51,684 bases of DNA from CAYLPU01 sp964385635 (GCA_964385635.1 CAYLPU010000026.1:1-51684); one strand, 5' to 3'. Shown: positions 40,553 to 49,148, counted from the stretch's first letter. Notes: generated from the sequence alone by a model not told the origin. Made by a program: numbers and translations.

Positions 40553-42332
40553 GCAAAGTGTGCGACCCGATACGCAGTCGCTGTTCCAGGCACTTCGTGA
40601 GCAGGCCGGCCAATTGGATGATCAGGTGCGTTTTCGCGACGTCGACCTGGTGCAGCGCATCAGCGACAGCGTGGCTACACTCACAGGCCCGCCGCGCGCG
40701 CGGCCCGACGTGTCGTCGCTGCTCCAGGCGCTCCGCCAGCAGGCCGGCCAACTGACCAGCCAGGTGCGCTTCCACGACGTGGGCACGGTGCAGCACGTCG
40801 GTGATGGCGTGGCCACGCTCTCCGGCCTGCCCCGTGCGCGCACTGACGAACTGTTGACCTTTCCCACCGGTGTGCGGAGCCTGATCCTCAACCTCGACCA
40901 CGACCTCATTGACGTGATCCTGCTCGGCCCCGACGAGGGTATCCAAGGCGGCGACCTGGTCATATCCACCGGCGAGCGGCTGCGCGTACCGGTGGGACAC
41001 AAACTGCTGGGCCGGGTGGTCAACCCGCTGGGCGAGCCGTTGGACGAGCGCGGGCCGGTGGACGCGACAGAGTTCCACTACCTGGAGCGCGACGCGCCGG
41101 GCATAGTCGAGCGAGCGCCGGTGAACGAGCCGTTGCACACCGGCCTGAAGATCGTGGACGCGCTGGTGCCCATCGGGCGCGGGCAGCGCGAACTGATCAT
41201 CGGCGACCGGCAGACGGGCAAGACGGCCCTGGCCGTGGACGCCATTCTCAACCAGCGGGACAGTGGCGTGTTGTGCGTCTACGTGACCATCGGCCAGAAG
41301 AAGTCCTCCACGCTGGCCGTCATCGAGACGCTGCGCCACCACGAGGCCCTGCCGTACACCATCGTCGTTGTCTCCAGCCCCGACGACCCGCCCGCGTTGC
41401 GCTACCTGGCACCCTACGCCGGCTGCACGATGGCCGAGTTCCTGATGCACGAGGGGCGTGACGTGCTGATCGTCTACGACGACCTGAGCAAGCACGCGAA
41501 CGCCTATCGCGAACTGAGCCTGCTATTGCGCCGGCCGCCGGGCCGCGAGGCCTACCCCGGAGACATCTTCTACCTGCACGCGCGGCTGCTGGAGCGCGCC
41601 TGCAAGTTGGCCCCCCCCTCTTTCCCCCCCACTGGGGAGCCCCCCCCTCTTTCCCCCCCATTGGGGGGGATGAAGGGGGGGGGAGGCTCGTTGACGGCGC
41701 TGCCCATCGTGGAGATGCAGCGCGGTAACGTCGCCGCCTACATCCCCACCAACCTGATCTCCATCAGCGATGGGCAGATCGTATTGGACGCCGGCTTGTT
41801 CAATCGCGGCATCAAGCCGGCCGTGAACGCGGGGCTATCGGTGTCGCGCGTGGGCGGGGCAGCGCAGACGGCGGCGATGCGCAACGTGGCGGGCAAACTG
41901 CGGCTGGAACTGGCGCAGTTCGAGGAGGTAGCCCGTTTTGCCCGCTTCGGCGCTGAGGTGGATGAGGTCACACAGCGCCAGATCCGGCGCGGCGAGCGCT
42001 TGCGGGCCGTGCTCACGCAGCCTGCCCACCAGCCACTCCTGCTGGCCGCACAGGTCGTCGTTCTGCTGGCAGCCACCGAGGGATACCTTGACGACGTCGC
42101 GCTTGAAGACGTGCCCGCCTTTGAAAGCGGGCTGCTGGACCACTTCGAGGCCGAGCACCCGGGGCTGCTTCACCAGATCAACCGCAGCGGTGAACTGCCC
42201 GCGGAGAAACGAGAGACACTGGCGGAGACGATAGACAACTACTGCACAGCCGAAGGGCTTGCCCTGAGCATAGTCGAAGGGGCAGCCGAAGGGCCTGCCC
42301 TGAGCGCAGCCGAAGGGAGGAGAGATCAATGA
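40545..42332 (+). CDS. atpA: N-ATPase alpha subunit, copy 1
   Basis: 595 residues. Walker A GDRQTGKT, VYDDLSKHA and SKHANAYRELSLLLRRPPGREAYP, KxxGGSLTALPIVE all present. The N-terminal segment is duplicated: SLFQALREQAGQLDDQVRFRDVDLVQRISD (about 10-40) and SLLQALRQQAGQLTSQVRFHDVGTVQHVGD (about 57-87). An in-frame repeat inserts about 25 Pro/Gly-rich residues before GGSL in a surface loop. The tail (AEGLALSIVEGAAEGPALSAAEG) is family-B repeat. A near-copy lies 2.1 kb downstream; overlaps the receptor gene by four bases. Confidence 0.92.
   Translation: MSEQSVRPDTQSLFQALREQAGQLDDQVRFRDVDLVQRISDSVATLTGPPRARPDVSSLLQALRQQAGQLTSQVRFHDVGTVQHVGDGVATLSGLPRARTDELLTFPTGVRSLILNLDHDLIDVILLGPDEGIQGGDLVISTGERLRVPVGHKLLGRVVNPLGEPLDERGPVDATEFHYLERDAPGIVERAPVNEPLHTGLKIVDALVPIGRGQRELIIGDRQTGKTALAVDAILNQRDSGVLCVYVTIGQKKSSTLAVIETLRHHEALPYTIVVVSSPDDPPALRYLAPYAGCTMAEFLMHEGRDVLIVYDDLSKHANAYRELSLLLRRPPGREAYPGDIFYLHARLLERACKLAPPSFPPTGEPPPLSPPLGGMKGGGGSLTALPIVEMQRGNVAAYIPTNLISISDGQIVLDAGLFNRGIKPAVNAGLSVSRVGGAAQTAAMRNVAGKLRLELAQFEEVARFARFGAEVDEVTQRQIRRGERLRAVLTQPAHQPLLLAAQVVVLLAATEGYLDDVALEDVPAFESGLLDHFEAEHPGLLHQINRSGELPAEKRETLAETIDNYCTAEGLALSIVEGAAEGPALSAAEGRRDQ
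41610..41685. repeat. Repeat family A (CCCCCCATTGGGGGG), in atpA copy 1
   Basis: Two palindromic units in tandem (C-tract, TCTTT, C-tract, then ACTGGGG or ATTGGGGGGG, GATGAAGGGGG). In frame, encoding PPSFPPTGEPPPLSPPLGGM-type sequence, inserted in the loop before GGSLTALP. Confidence 0.9.
42247..42318. repeat. Repeat family B, tandem at the atpA copy 1 3' end
   Basis: Three partial units of CCTGAGCnnAGCCGAAGGG run in tandem, encoding the C-terminal tail of the protein and the purine-rich ribosome site of the following gene (GGGAGGAGAG). Confidence 0.75.
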
Positions 42333-42649
42333 AAATGGTGATGGCTGTGGTGCCACGAGACGAGGCGGGGCGCGTCATTGAGGCGCTGGTGGCCGCAGGC
42401 CATACGGCGACCTTCAGCGACAGCCGTGGCGGTATGCTGCGCCAGGCCCAGCAGATGCTTCTCATCGCCGTGGAGGAGCAAGACCTGGAGCGAGTCCTGA
42501 CCATCATCCGCGACAACTGCCACTCACAAGTCGTCGTGGATCCCGGCGAGCCGAGAACACCATTCTCACTTGGCTCCGTACCCGTGACGGCCGAACTGGG
42601 CGGGGCGGTGGCGTTCATCTGGGACCTCGACCGCTACGAGACTTATTGA
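42329..42649 (+). CDS. Cyclic-di-AMP receptor-like (DarA/PstA, P-II superfamily) protein
   Basis: 106 residues. Ferredoxin-like P-II fold with the pattern of the PF06153 cyclic-di-AMP receptors: VMAVVPRDEAGRVIEALVAAGH, SRGGMLRQAQQMLLIAVEEQDLERVLTIIRDNC and the ending GGAVAFIWDLDRYETY. These trimeric proteins bind cyclic-di-AMP and link it to osmotic and ion homeostasis in Firmicutes. Here it is wedged between the two alpha genes, overlapping the first by ATGA, so it is co-translated with the ATPase. Family call from pattern only. Confidence 0.8.
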   Translation: MKMVMAVVPRDEAGRVIEALVAAGHTATFSDSRGGMLRQAQQMLLIAVEEQDLERVLTIIRDNCHSQVVVDPGEPRTPFSLGSVPVTAELGGAVAFIWDLDRYETY

Positions 42650-42677
42650 GACCAGCCCCCAAGAGGGCGGTATACTT

Positions 42678-44399
42678 ATGAGTGAACAGAGTGTACGCCC
42701 CGACGTACTGTCGCTGCTCCAGGCACTCCGCGAGCAAGCCGGCCAACTGACCAGCCAGGTGCGTTTCCACGATGTGGGCACAGTGCAGCGCATCAGCGAC
42801 AACGTGGCCACACTCCCAGGCCCGCCGCGCGTGCAACCCGGCGTACCGTCGCTGCTCCAGTTGCTCCGCCAACAGGCCAGCCAACTGACTAGCCAGACAC
42901 GCTTCCACGAGATCGGCATTGTACAGCGCGTCGGCGACGGCGTGGCCACGCTCTCGGGCTTGCGCCGAGCGCGCACCGGCGAGCTGCTGACCTTTCCCAC
43001 CGGCGTGCAGGGCCTCATTCTCAACCTCGACCACTACCTCATTGACGTGATCCTGCTCGGTCCCGTCGAGGGCATCCAGGGCGGCGACCTGGTCACGGCC
43101 ACCGGCGAGCAACTGCGCGTGCCGGTGGGACACAGGCTGCTGGGCCGGGTGGTCAACCCGCTGGGTGAGCCCCTCGACGAGCGCGGGCCGGTGGATGCAA
43201 CGGAGTTTTGTTACCTGGAGCACGACGCGCCGGGCATCGTCGAGCGAGCACCGGTGGACACGCCATTGCACACCGGCCTGAAGATCGTGGACGCGCTCGT
43301 GCCCATCGGGCGCGGGCAGCGCGAACTGATCGTCGGCGACCGGCAGACCGGCAAGACGACTCTGGCCGTGGACGCCATTCTCAACCAGCGGGGCAGCGGC
43401 GTGCTGTGCGTCTACGTGACCATCGGCCAGAAGAAGTCCTCCACACTGGTGGTCATTGGGACGCTGCGCAGGGGTGGCGCGCTGGAGTACACCACCGTGG
43501 TCACTTCCAGCCCCGACGACCCGCCCGCGTTGCGTTACCTGGCACCCTACGCCGGTTGCACGATGGCCGAGTTCCTGATGCACGAGGGGCGTGACGTGCT
43601 GATCGTCTACGACGACCTGAGCAAGCACGCGAACGCCTATCGCGAACTGAGCCTGCTATTGCGCCGGCCGCCGGGCCGCGAGGCCTACCCCGGAGACATC
43701 TTCTACCTGCACGCGCGGCTGCTGGAGCGCGCCTGCAAGTTGGCCCCCCCCTCTTTCCCCCCCACTGGGGAGCCCCCCCCTCTTTCCCCCCCATTGGGGG
43801 GGATGAAGGGGGGGGGAGGCTCGTTGACGGCGCTGCCCATCGTGGAGATACAGCGCGGCAACATTGTCGCCTATATCCCCACCAACCTGATCTGCGCCAC
43901 CGACATGCGGATCGTGCTCGATCCTGACCTCTTCAACCGAGGGGTGAAACCCGCCGTGAGCGTGGGGCAGTCGGTATCGCGGGTGGGCGGGGCGTCGCAG
44001 ACGGCGGCGATGCGTGACGTGGCGCGCCACCTGCGGCTGCAACTGGCGCAATTCGAGGAGGTGGCTCGCTTTGCTCGCTTCGGCATTGAGGTGGGCGAGG
44101 CCACACGGCGTCAGATCCAGCGCGGCGAGCGCTTGCGGGCCGTGCTCACACAGCCCGCTCACCAGCCGCTCTCGCTGGCTGCGCAGGTCGTGGTTCTGCT
44201 GGCGGCCACCGAGGGGTATCTCGACGACGTCGCGCTCGAAGATGTGCCCGCCTTTGAAAGCGGACTGCTGGCTGGCTTCCAGGCCAGGCACGCGGGGCTT
44301 TGCCACCACATCAACTCCACCGGCGAACTGAGCAGGGAGACACGAGAGATGTTGATGTCTATGATCGCCGACTATCGCACAGCCTGGCATAAAGGGTAA
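42678..44399 (+). CDS. atpA: N-ATPase alpha subunit, copy 2
   Basis: 573 residues, closely similar to copy 1, with the same duplicated N-terminus, the same Walker A (GDRQTGKT) and the same repeat insertion. A 293-base stretch (43557-43849) is identical to 41424-41716. Differences elsewhere are scattered, and the C-terminus lacks the repeat tail. Both copies look functional. Weak ribosome site. A single alpha is normal for N-ATPases. Confidence 0.9.
   Translation: MSEQSVRPDVLSLLQALREQAGQLTSQVRFHDVGTVQRISDNVATLPGPPRVQPGVPSLLQLLRQQASQLTSQTRFHEIGIVQRVGDGVATLSGLRRARTGELLTFPTGVQGLILNLDHYLIDVILLGPVEGIQGGDLVTATGEQLRVPVGHRLLGRVVNPLGEPLDERGPVDATEFCYLEHDAPGIVERAPVDTPLHTGLKIVDALVPIGRGQRELIVGDRQTGKTTLAVDAILNQRGSGVLCVYVTIGQKKSSTLVVIGTLRRGGALEYTTVVTSSPDDPPALRYLAPYAGCTMAEFLMHEGRDVLIVYDDLSKHANAYRELSLLLRRPPGREAYPGDIFYLHARLLERACKLAPPSFPPTGEPPPLSPPLGGMKGGGGSLTALPIVEIQRGNIVAYIPTNLICATDMRIVLDPDLFNRGVKPAVSVGQSVSRVGGASQTAAMRDVARHLRLQLAQFEEVARFARFGIEVGEATRRQIQRGERLRAVLTQPAHQPLSLAAQVVVLLAATEGYLDDVALEDVPAFESGLLAGFQARHAGLCHHINSTGELSRETREMLMSMIADYRTAWHKG
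43744..43818. repeat. Repeat family A, in atpA copy 2
   Basis: Identical in sequence and position to the copy in the first alpha gene. Confidence 0.9.
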
Positions 44400-44404
44400 A
44401 TGGT

Positions 44405-45397
44405 ATGGAAGATCTGGAGCGGGTCGAAAATCGCCTCGACGACATCCGCACCGTCGAGCCCATCCTGAGCGCCCTGCGTACCATCTCGTTGGGGAGTTGG
44501 CAGGCAGCGCTCAAGCGGAAGGATGGCGTGCGCCGTTATGCGGAGCGGTTGGCGGCCGCGTTACCGGCGCTGTTGTCTCACGTCTCCCTCCTCCTTCATC
44601 CCCCCCAATGGGGGGGAAAGAGGGGGGGAGCCCCAATGGGGGGGAAAGGCCTCCCTCGCGCTGGCCGCCGGGCTGGTGGGCTTACTCCTTCATCCCCCCC
44701 AATGGGGGGGAAAGAGGGGGGGATGCGGGTCGTGGCACTGGTGGTCGGGAGCGAGCGCGGGCTGTGTGGCCGGTTTAATGCGGCCGTCGTCGAGCGCACG
44801 GAGCGCTACCTGGCCGAGCAGGAGACAGCCGGCGCACAGGTGGAACTCATCGTGATGGGGACACGCGCAGCCCGCATCTTCCGGCGACGGGAGGCAGCAC
44901 CGGCTTCGTCGGCCACACTACCGGTAACTGGCCTGCCATCCTACCGTCTGGTGTTCGATCTAACCCGCCGGTGGTTGGCGCGCTACGAGGAATACGAACT
45001 GGACGCTGTTGACCTGATCCACAACGCCTATCACGGTACGGGCCGCTATGAGCCAGCGGTGGTACGGCTGATCCCATCCACGTTACCCGCCCCTGGCCCT
45101 CCTGATGGGCGAAGGTCTCTGACCGAGCTCTGGCCGCCCCCAATCATTGAGACCGACCCGCTGAGCCTGTACGCCCGTGTAGTCGAGCAGTTGACGGCGG
45201 CCAGGCTGTACGAGTTGCTGCTGGAGTCGGCCGCTGCGGAGCACTCAGCGCGTTTCCAACTCATGGAAGGAGCCACACAGAACGTCGAGCGGCTGATCGA
45301 GGAATTGACGCTGGCGGTCCAGACGGCTCGCCAACAGGCAATCACGCAGGAGATGCAGGAATTGGCCGCCGGGGCTGGATTGATCGGCCCGCGGTGA
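44405..45397 (+). CDS. atpG: N-ATPase gamma subunit with two repeat insertions
   Basis: 330 residues. The N-terminal helix region (RVENRLDDIRTVEPILSALRTISLGSW) and C-terminal coiled coil (FQLMEGATQNVERLIEELT) that form the rotor shaft are intact; SERGLCGRFNAAVV is the start of the Rossmann-like core. Between them, two family-A repeats (44597-44647 and 44689-44723) insert about 45 residues before the strand VVALVVGSERG. The length is above the usual 280-290. Five bases follow alpha copy 2; it closes the ATPase operon. Confidence 0.85.
   Translation: MEDLERVENRLDDIRTVEPILSALRTISLGSWQAALKRKDGVRRYAERLAAALPALLSHVSLLLHPPQWGGKRGGAPMGGKGLPRAGRRAGGLTPSSPPMGGKEGGMRVVALVVGSERGLCGRFNAAVVERTERYLAEQETAGAQVELIVMGTRAARIFRRREAAPASSATLPVTGLPSYRLVFDLTRRWLARYEEYELDAVDLIHNAYHGTGRYEPAVVRLIPSTLPAPGPPDGRRSLTELWPPPIIETDPLSLYARVVEQLTAARLYELLLESAAAEHSARFQLMEGATQNVERLIEELTLAVQTARQQAITQEMQELAAGAGLIGPR
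44597..44723. repeat. Repeat family A, two copies in atpG
   Basis: Copies at 44597-44647 and 44689-44723, each with the CCCCCCCAATGGGGGGG core and a GAAAGAGGGGG flank. Both are in frame. Confidence 0.9.
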
Positions 45398-45448
45398 AGT
45401 TGACAACCCTGGTCCGCGTTCTTACGTTTCACGTTTCACGTTTCAGGC

Positions 45449-47704
45449 ATGATGTCGCAACCACAAGCCGAGCACAGATACCACGTCCTGGTCGCCGTGG
45501 GTGACCGGGAACAACTCCGCCCGCTGCTGACGGTGGGCTGCGCGCTGGCCAGGGCGCGCGGTGGCGCGGTGACGTTGCTGTGCGTCACGCCTGACGGAGT
45601 GCGGCCAGACTGGCTGGTCGTGCCCGAACCGACTGCGGCAAACGTAGTGGGACCGTGCGGCGACGTGCCGCTGAACGTACTCGTCCGCCCCGGGCGCGAT
45701 GCCGGCACGGCTATCTTGGCGACGGTGCGCGCAGACCTGCCCGACCTGCTCCTGCTGGGCTGGCGCGGCTCACCCGGCCGGGGGCGTTACCTGCTGGGCC
45801 GCACACTCGATCCGGTGATTCGCTATGCACCCTGTGACGTGGCGGTGGTGCGCGCCAACAACGGCCCGGACGAGCCTGCGGGCCATAGTATGGCCGAGGC
45901 TCTGGGCCACGTGCGGCGGGTGCTGGTACCGGCGGCCGGCGGCCCCAACGCCCCGCTGGCGCTGGATCTGGCGCTGCACCTCTCGCCCGATGCTCAGGTC
46001 ACGGCGCTATACGTCGCGCGCGACACACTGGGTCAGGCCGAAGTCGCGCTGGGGTACGAGCGGCTGAACACAACGCTGGCATCCCCCCCCCTTTCATCCC
46101 CCCCAATGGGGGGAGGCCGCGTGCAGCCCAAAGTGGTGCGGGCATCCGGCATCATCGAGGGCATCCTGGCCGAAGCCAGCGCCGGCTACGACCTGGTGTT
46201 GGTCGGCGCCACCCACGAGAGTTTCCTCGATCGGGTGCTATTCGGCAACGTGCCGCAGGCGGTAGCCGCAGGCGCTCCGGTACCGGCTATCGTCGTCAAG
46301 CATCGCACCAGCCGGGCGGGGACGCTCCTGCGCCGCGCGTGGTGGGGGTTATTTGACGCGCTGCCCACTCTCACCGTCGCCGAGCAGTCCGAGGTGTACA
46401 GGAACGTGCGGCACGGGGCGCGGCCCCGCGTGGACTTCTTCGTCATGAGTGGACTGGCAGCGGCCATCGCTGCGCTGGGCTTGCTGCTCAACAGCCCGGC
46501 CGTGATCATCGGCGCTATGCTCGTCGCCCCGCTGATGCAAGCCGTCATAGGATTGGGCCTGGGCGTGGTGCAGGGAGACCTGCACTTGTTGCGGCTGGCG
46601 ATCAGCGCCACGCTGCGGGGCGCGCTGCTGGCGATAGCAGTGGGCCTGTTGATGGGCCTGGCCGTGCCGGATGGTTCGCCTACGCCCGAGATGCTGGGTC
46701 GTACGCATCCCATCCTGCTCGACCTGAGCGTGGCACTGGTTTCCGGCGCGGCCGGCGCCTACGCGCTGTGCCGCAAAGACGTATCGGCCGCGCTGCCGGG
46801 TGTGGCGATCGCGGCTGCGCTGATGCCACCGCTGACGACGGTGGGCCTCGGCCTGTCACTGGGTAACAGCCGTATCGCCGGCGGGGCACTGGTGCTATTC
46901 CTCACCAACCTGGTCGCCATCAGCGCGGCCGGTGGCCTGATCTTCCTGTGGCTGGGCTTCCGGCCGGAGCCGGGCAAGCAGAAGCGCAGGCGAGTGTTCC
47001 GCAGCGGGGTGCTGGGTATGGTGGCACTATTGGTGGCTGTGTCGGCTGTGCTGGGCGTGTTGACGGCCAATGCATTGCGCGAAGCCGCCTTTCAGCGCAC
47101 CGTGCAGGCGGCCCTGGCGGAAGAGGTAGCCGCTATGGGCCAGGTGGAACTGGCCAACTGGCAGATCATCGGCAACGACGGCCAGACGGTGCACCTGGAA
47201 GTACACGTGCGCGCCACACGCCCGGTGTTGCACCAGGAGACCGTGGATTTGCAGGAGCGCCTGGCATTGCGCTTGCAACGGCCGGTGGCACTGGTGCTCA
47301 CGGTGATCCCTACCATCCGGCTCGATCCGTTCGTGCCACCGACCTTCACGCCCACGCCCACGCCTGGGCCGACCTCTACTCCCACGCCCACCAGCACACC
47401 GTCACCCACCCCCACGCCCAGCCCGACACCGACCGACACACCCACACCCACCCCTACGTCTACGCCGACGCCGACGCCGACGCCCACCCCCACACCAGTG
47501 GTCGCCGTCGTGTCGGGCACGGGCGGGCGTGGCCTGTTCCTGCGCTGGACGCCGGGCGGCGCCATTGCTGGGATGCTGCGCGAAGGCGAACGTGTAGAAT
47601 TACTATACCGTCGCGAAACCACGGGCGGCATTGAATGGGTGGAAGTGCGCGACGAACAAGAGCGCGTCGGCTGGGTAGCAGCCGAGTACGTTACGCCGCA
47701 GTAG
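45449..47704 (+). CDS. Double USP - DUF389 - SH3-like fusion membrane protein
   Basis: 751 residues. Residues 8-145 and about 155-290 are universal stress protein-like domains (GWRGSPGRGRYLLG, then VGATHESFLDRVLFGNVPQAV). A DUF389 membrane region follows (about 330-540; DFFVMSGLAAAIAALGLLLNSPAVIIGAMLVAPLMQAVIG), then a soluble domain, a Thr-Pro repeat linker (TPTPTP) and a C-terminal SH3-like domain (WTPGGAIAGML, EWVEVRDEQERVGWVAAEYV). A family-A repeat lies in the second USP. Function unknown: DUF389 proteins may be transporters. The upstream CACGTTTCACGTTTCA repeat stands where a promoter would be. Confidence 0.82.
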   Translation: MMSQPQAEHRYHVLVAVGDREQLRPLLTVGCALARARGGAVTLLCVTPDGVRPDWLVVPEPTAANVVGPCGDVPLNVLVRPGRDAGTAILATVRADLPDLLLLGWRGSPGRGRYLLGRTLDPVIRYAPCDVAVVRANNGPDEPAGHSMAEALGHVRRVLVPAAGGPNAPLALDLALHLSPDAQVTALYVARDTLGQAEVALGYERLNTTLASPPLSSPPMGGGRVQPKVVRASGIIEGILAEASAGYDLVLVGATHESFLDRVLFGNVPQAVAAGAPVPAIVVKHRTSRAGTLLRRAWWGLFDALPTLTVAEQSEVYRNVRHGARPRVDFFVMSGLAAAIAALGLLLNSPAVIIGAMLVAPLMQAVIGLGLGVVQGDLHLLRLAISATLRGALLAIAVGLLMGLAVPDGSPTPEMLGRTHPILLDLSVALVSGAAGAYALCRKDVSAALPGVAIAAALMPPLTTVGLGLSLGNSRIAGGALVLFLTNLVAISAAGGLIFLWLGFRPEPGKQKRRRVFRSGVLGMVALLVAVSAVLGVLTANALREAAFQRTVQAALAEEVAAMGQVELANWQIIGNDGQTVHLEVHVRATRPVLHQETVDLQERLALRLQRPVALVLTVIPTIRLDPFVPPTFTPTPTPGPTSTPTPTSTPSPTPTPSPTPTDTPTPTPTSTPTPTPTPTPTPVVAVVSGTGGRGLFLRWTPGGAIAGMLREGERVELLYRRETTGGIEWVEVRDEQERVGWVAAEYVTPQ
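46081..46115. repeat. Repeat family A, in the USP-DUF389 gene
   Basis: In-frame copy encoding SPPLSSPPMGGG within the second USP domain. Confidence 0.85.
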
Positions 47705-47753
47705 GCTGCTCAATTACGTTTTACGCATTACACTACAACACAGGGAGCGTACA

Positions 47754-48644
47754 ATGAAATTCATCAACCTGTTTCTGAAAGGCATGGCCGTCGGGGTATC
47801 CAACGTGATCCCCGGCGTCAGCGCCGGCACCTTCCTGGTACTGCTCGGCATCTACGACGAACTGGTAGAGGCGGTCGGCAATTTCCTGACCAATAAGAGC
47901 CGGAGGAAAGACTATTTTTTGTTCTTGCTGCCTCTGGTGATCGGAGCCGTCGGTGCTATCCTGGCCTTTGCCAATCTGATCACCCTTTTGCTGGAACGGT
48001 ACGCGGCGCCGACGCAGTTCTTCTTCATCGGCCTCATTCTCGGCTCTATTCCGACCGTGCTCAGGATGCATCACGACATGAGACCTTCCAGGCCCAGAGT
48101 GGTGGCGTTTGTCCTGGGGTTGGGGCTGGTGGTCCTCCTGGCTGTAGGAGAGCGCCCCCCCCCCTCTTTCCCCCCCATTGGGGGGGATGAAGGGGGGGGA
48201 CACTTTTCTGCCGGCACCACTTCTCTGCTGGCCCTCTTCTTCTTCGGCGTGGTCGGCTTTTTTGGCGGGTGCGCGATGGTGACGCCGGGGGTGAGTGGTT
48301 CGTATATCTTTCTCCTGGCAGGGGCGTATGGGCCTATTATGCAAGCCGCCGCTTCCGTGACCAGTCCTCCCGTTCATTGGGGTGTGATCGTCGCGGTGGC
48401 GGCAGGAGCCGGAGTGGGCATTCTGATTTGCTCCAGGTTGATTGACGTGGCTCTGAAGCGGCAGCCGGCCATGACCTTCTACGCCATCCTGGGGCTGATC
48501 TGTGGTTCGTTCATCGGCCTGTGGCCAGCAGAGTTGGACGTTTCCGCATCGTCCCTCGTCGGCCTGCTGACTTTCACCGTCGGGGTGGGGATCGCCTGGC
48601 TGCTCGGGAAGCCGACCGGACTGGCGGAGAGGAGGCCTCAATGA
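47754..48644 (+). CDS. DUF368 membrane protein (polyprenyl-phosphate transporter family)
   Basis: 296 residues, several helices. Signature near the N-terminus GMAVGVSNVIPGVSAGTFLVLLGIYDELVEAV and again MVTPGVSGSYIFLLAGAYGPI, the paired GVS motifs of DUF368. Members of this family have been implicated in undecaprenyl phosphate recycling. An in-frame family-A repeat (48154-48200) adds PPPSFPPIGGDEGG between helices. It overlaps the following gene (ATGATG). Confidence 0.82.
   Translation: MKFINLFLKGMAVGVSNVIPGVSAGTFLVLLGIYDELVEAVGNFLTNKSRRKDYFLFLLPLVIGAVGAILAFANLITLLLERYAAPTQFFFIGLILGSIPTVLRMHHDMRPSRPRVVAFVLGLGLVVLLAVGERPPPSFPPIGGDEGGGHFSAGTTSLLALFFFGVVGFFGGCAMVTPGVSGSYIFLLAGAYGPIMQAAASVTSPPVHWGVIVAVAAGAGVGILICSRLIDVALKRQPAMTFYAILGLICGSFIGLWPAELDVSASSLVGLLTFTVGVGIAWLLGKPTGLAERRPQ
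48154..48200. repeat. Repeat family A, in the DUF368 gene
   Basis: Single palindromic unit with 7-9 C's and G's around ATT, in frame within a cytosolic or outside loop. Confidence 0.88.
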
Positions 48645-48898
48645 TGACCTTCGCGTACGTCTCACTGGCGGCAATCATCCTCGCCAGCGCCATTGTGGCT
48701 GTGTTGTCGGAGAACTTGTTGCGCGCAGCCGTCGCGCTGGGAGTGGGCAGCGCGGCCCTGGCGACGCTGTTTTTCCTGCTCAGCGCACCATACGCGGGCG
48801 GTTTTGAATTAAGCGTGGGGGCCGGCTTGATCAGCGTTCTGTTTATCATTGCCATCAGCCTGACCGAATCAATGCGGGGGCAACGCCGTGAACCGTGA
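48641..48898 (+). CDS. MbhD-like (DUF4040) membrane subunit
   Basis: 85 residues with three helices, resembling the MbhD/DUF4040 module found at the C-terminus of MrpA or as a separate hydrogenase/antiporter subunit: LAAIILASAIVAVLSENLLRAAVALGVGSAALATLFFLLSAPYAGGFELSVGAGLISVLFIIAI. It starts the antiporter-like cluster. The ATG overlaps DUF368, and its stop overlaps the next gene. Confidence 0.7.
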   Translation: MMTFAYVSLAAIILASAIVAVLSENLLRAAVALGVGSAALATLFFLLSAPYAGGFELSVGAGLISVLFIIAISLTESMRGQRREP

Positions 48899-49148
48899 GT
48901 ATATCGCCTGGGCCAGCACTGTGGTCGTGCTGCTGATCGCCGGCCTGCTGATCGGGCGGCAATTCCTGGCCCCACCCGACGCCCCTGAGCCTGCCTATCC
49001 TGAGCAAAGCCGAAGGGTCGAAGGATCGTTCCGGCAGTGGTTCTGGGAGAGCCGCGGCCTCGACCTGGTGGCGCAGGTGGGGCTGATCTTCGTCGGCGCG
49101 CTGGGCATCGCCGCGCTGTTGCCCAGGGACAGGGAAGAGAACGAATGA
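48888..49148 (+). CDS. MbhE-like small membrane subunit
   Basis: 86 residues, GTG start, two hydrophobic segments (ASTVVVLLIAGLLIGRQF and DLVAQVGLIFVGALGIAALLP), the pattern of the MbhE/MrpB-type piece that follows MbhD. A family-B repeat (48990-49024) in the loop encodes PAYPEQSRRVEGS. It overlaps its neighbours. Confidence 0.6.
   Translation: MNREYIAWASTVVVLLIAGLLIGRQFLAPPDAPEPAYPEQSRRVEGSFRQWFWESRGLDLVAQVGLIFVGALGIAALLPRDREENE
48990..49024. repeat. Repeat family B, in the MbhE-like gene
   Basis: Copy with CTATCCTGAGCAAAGCCGAAGGGTCGAAGG, in frame between the two helices. Confidence 0.7.
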
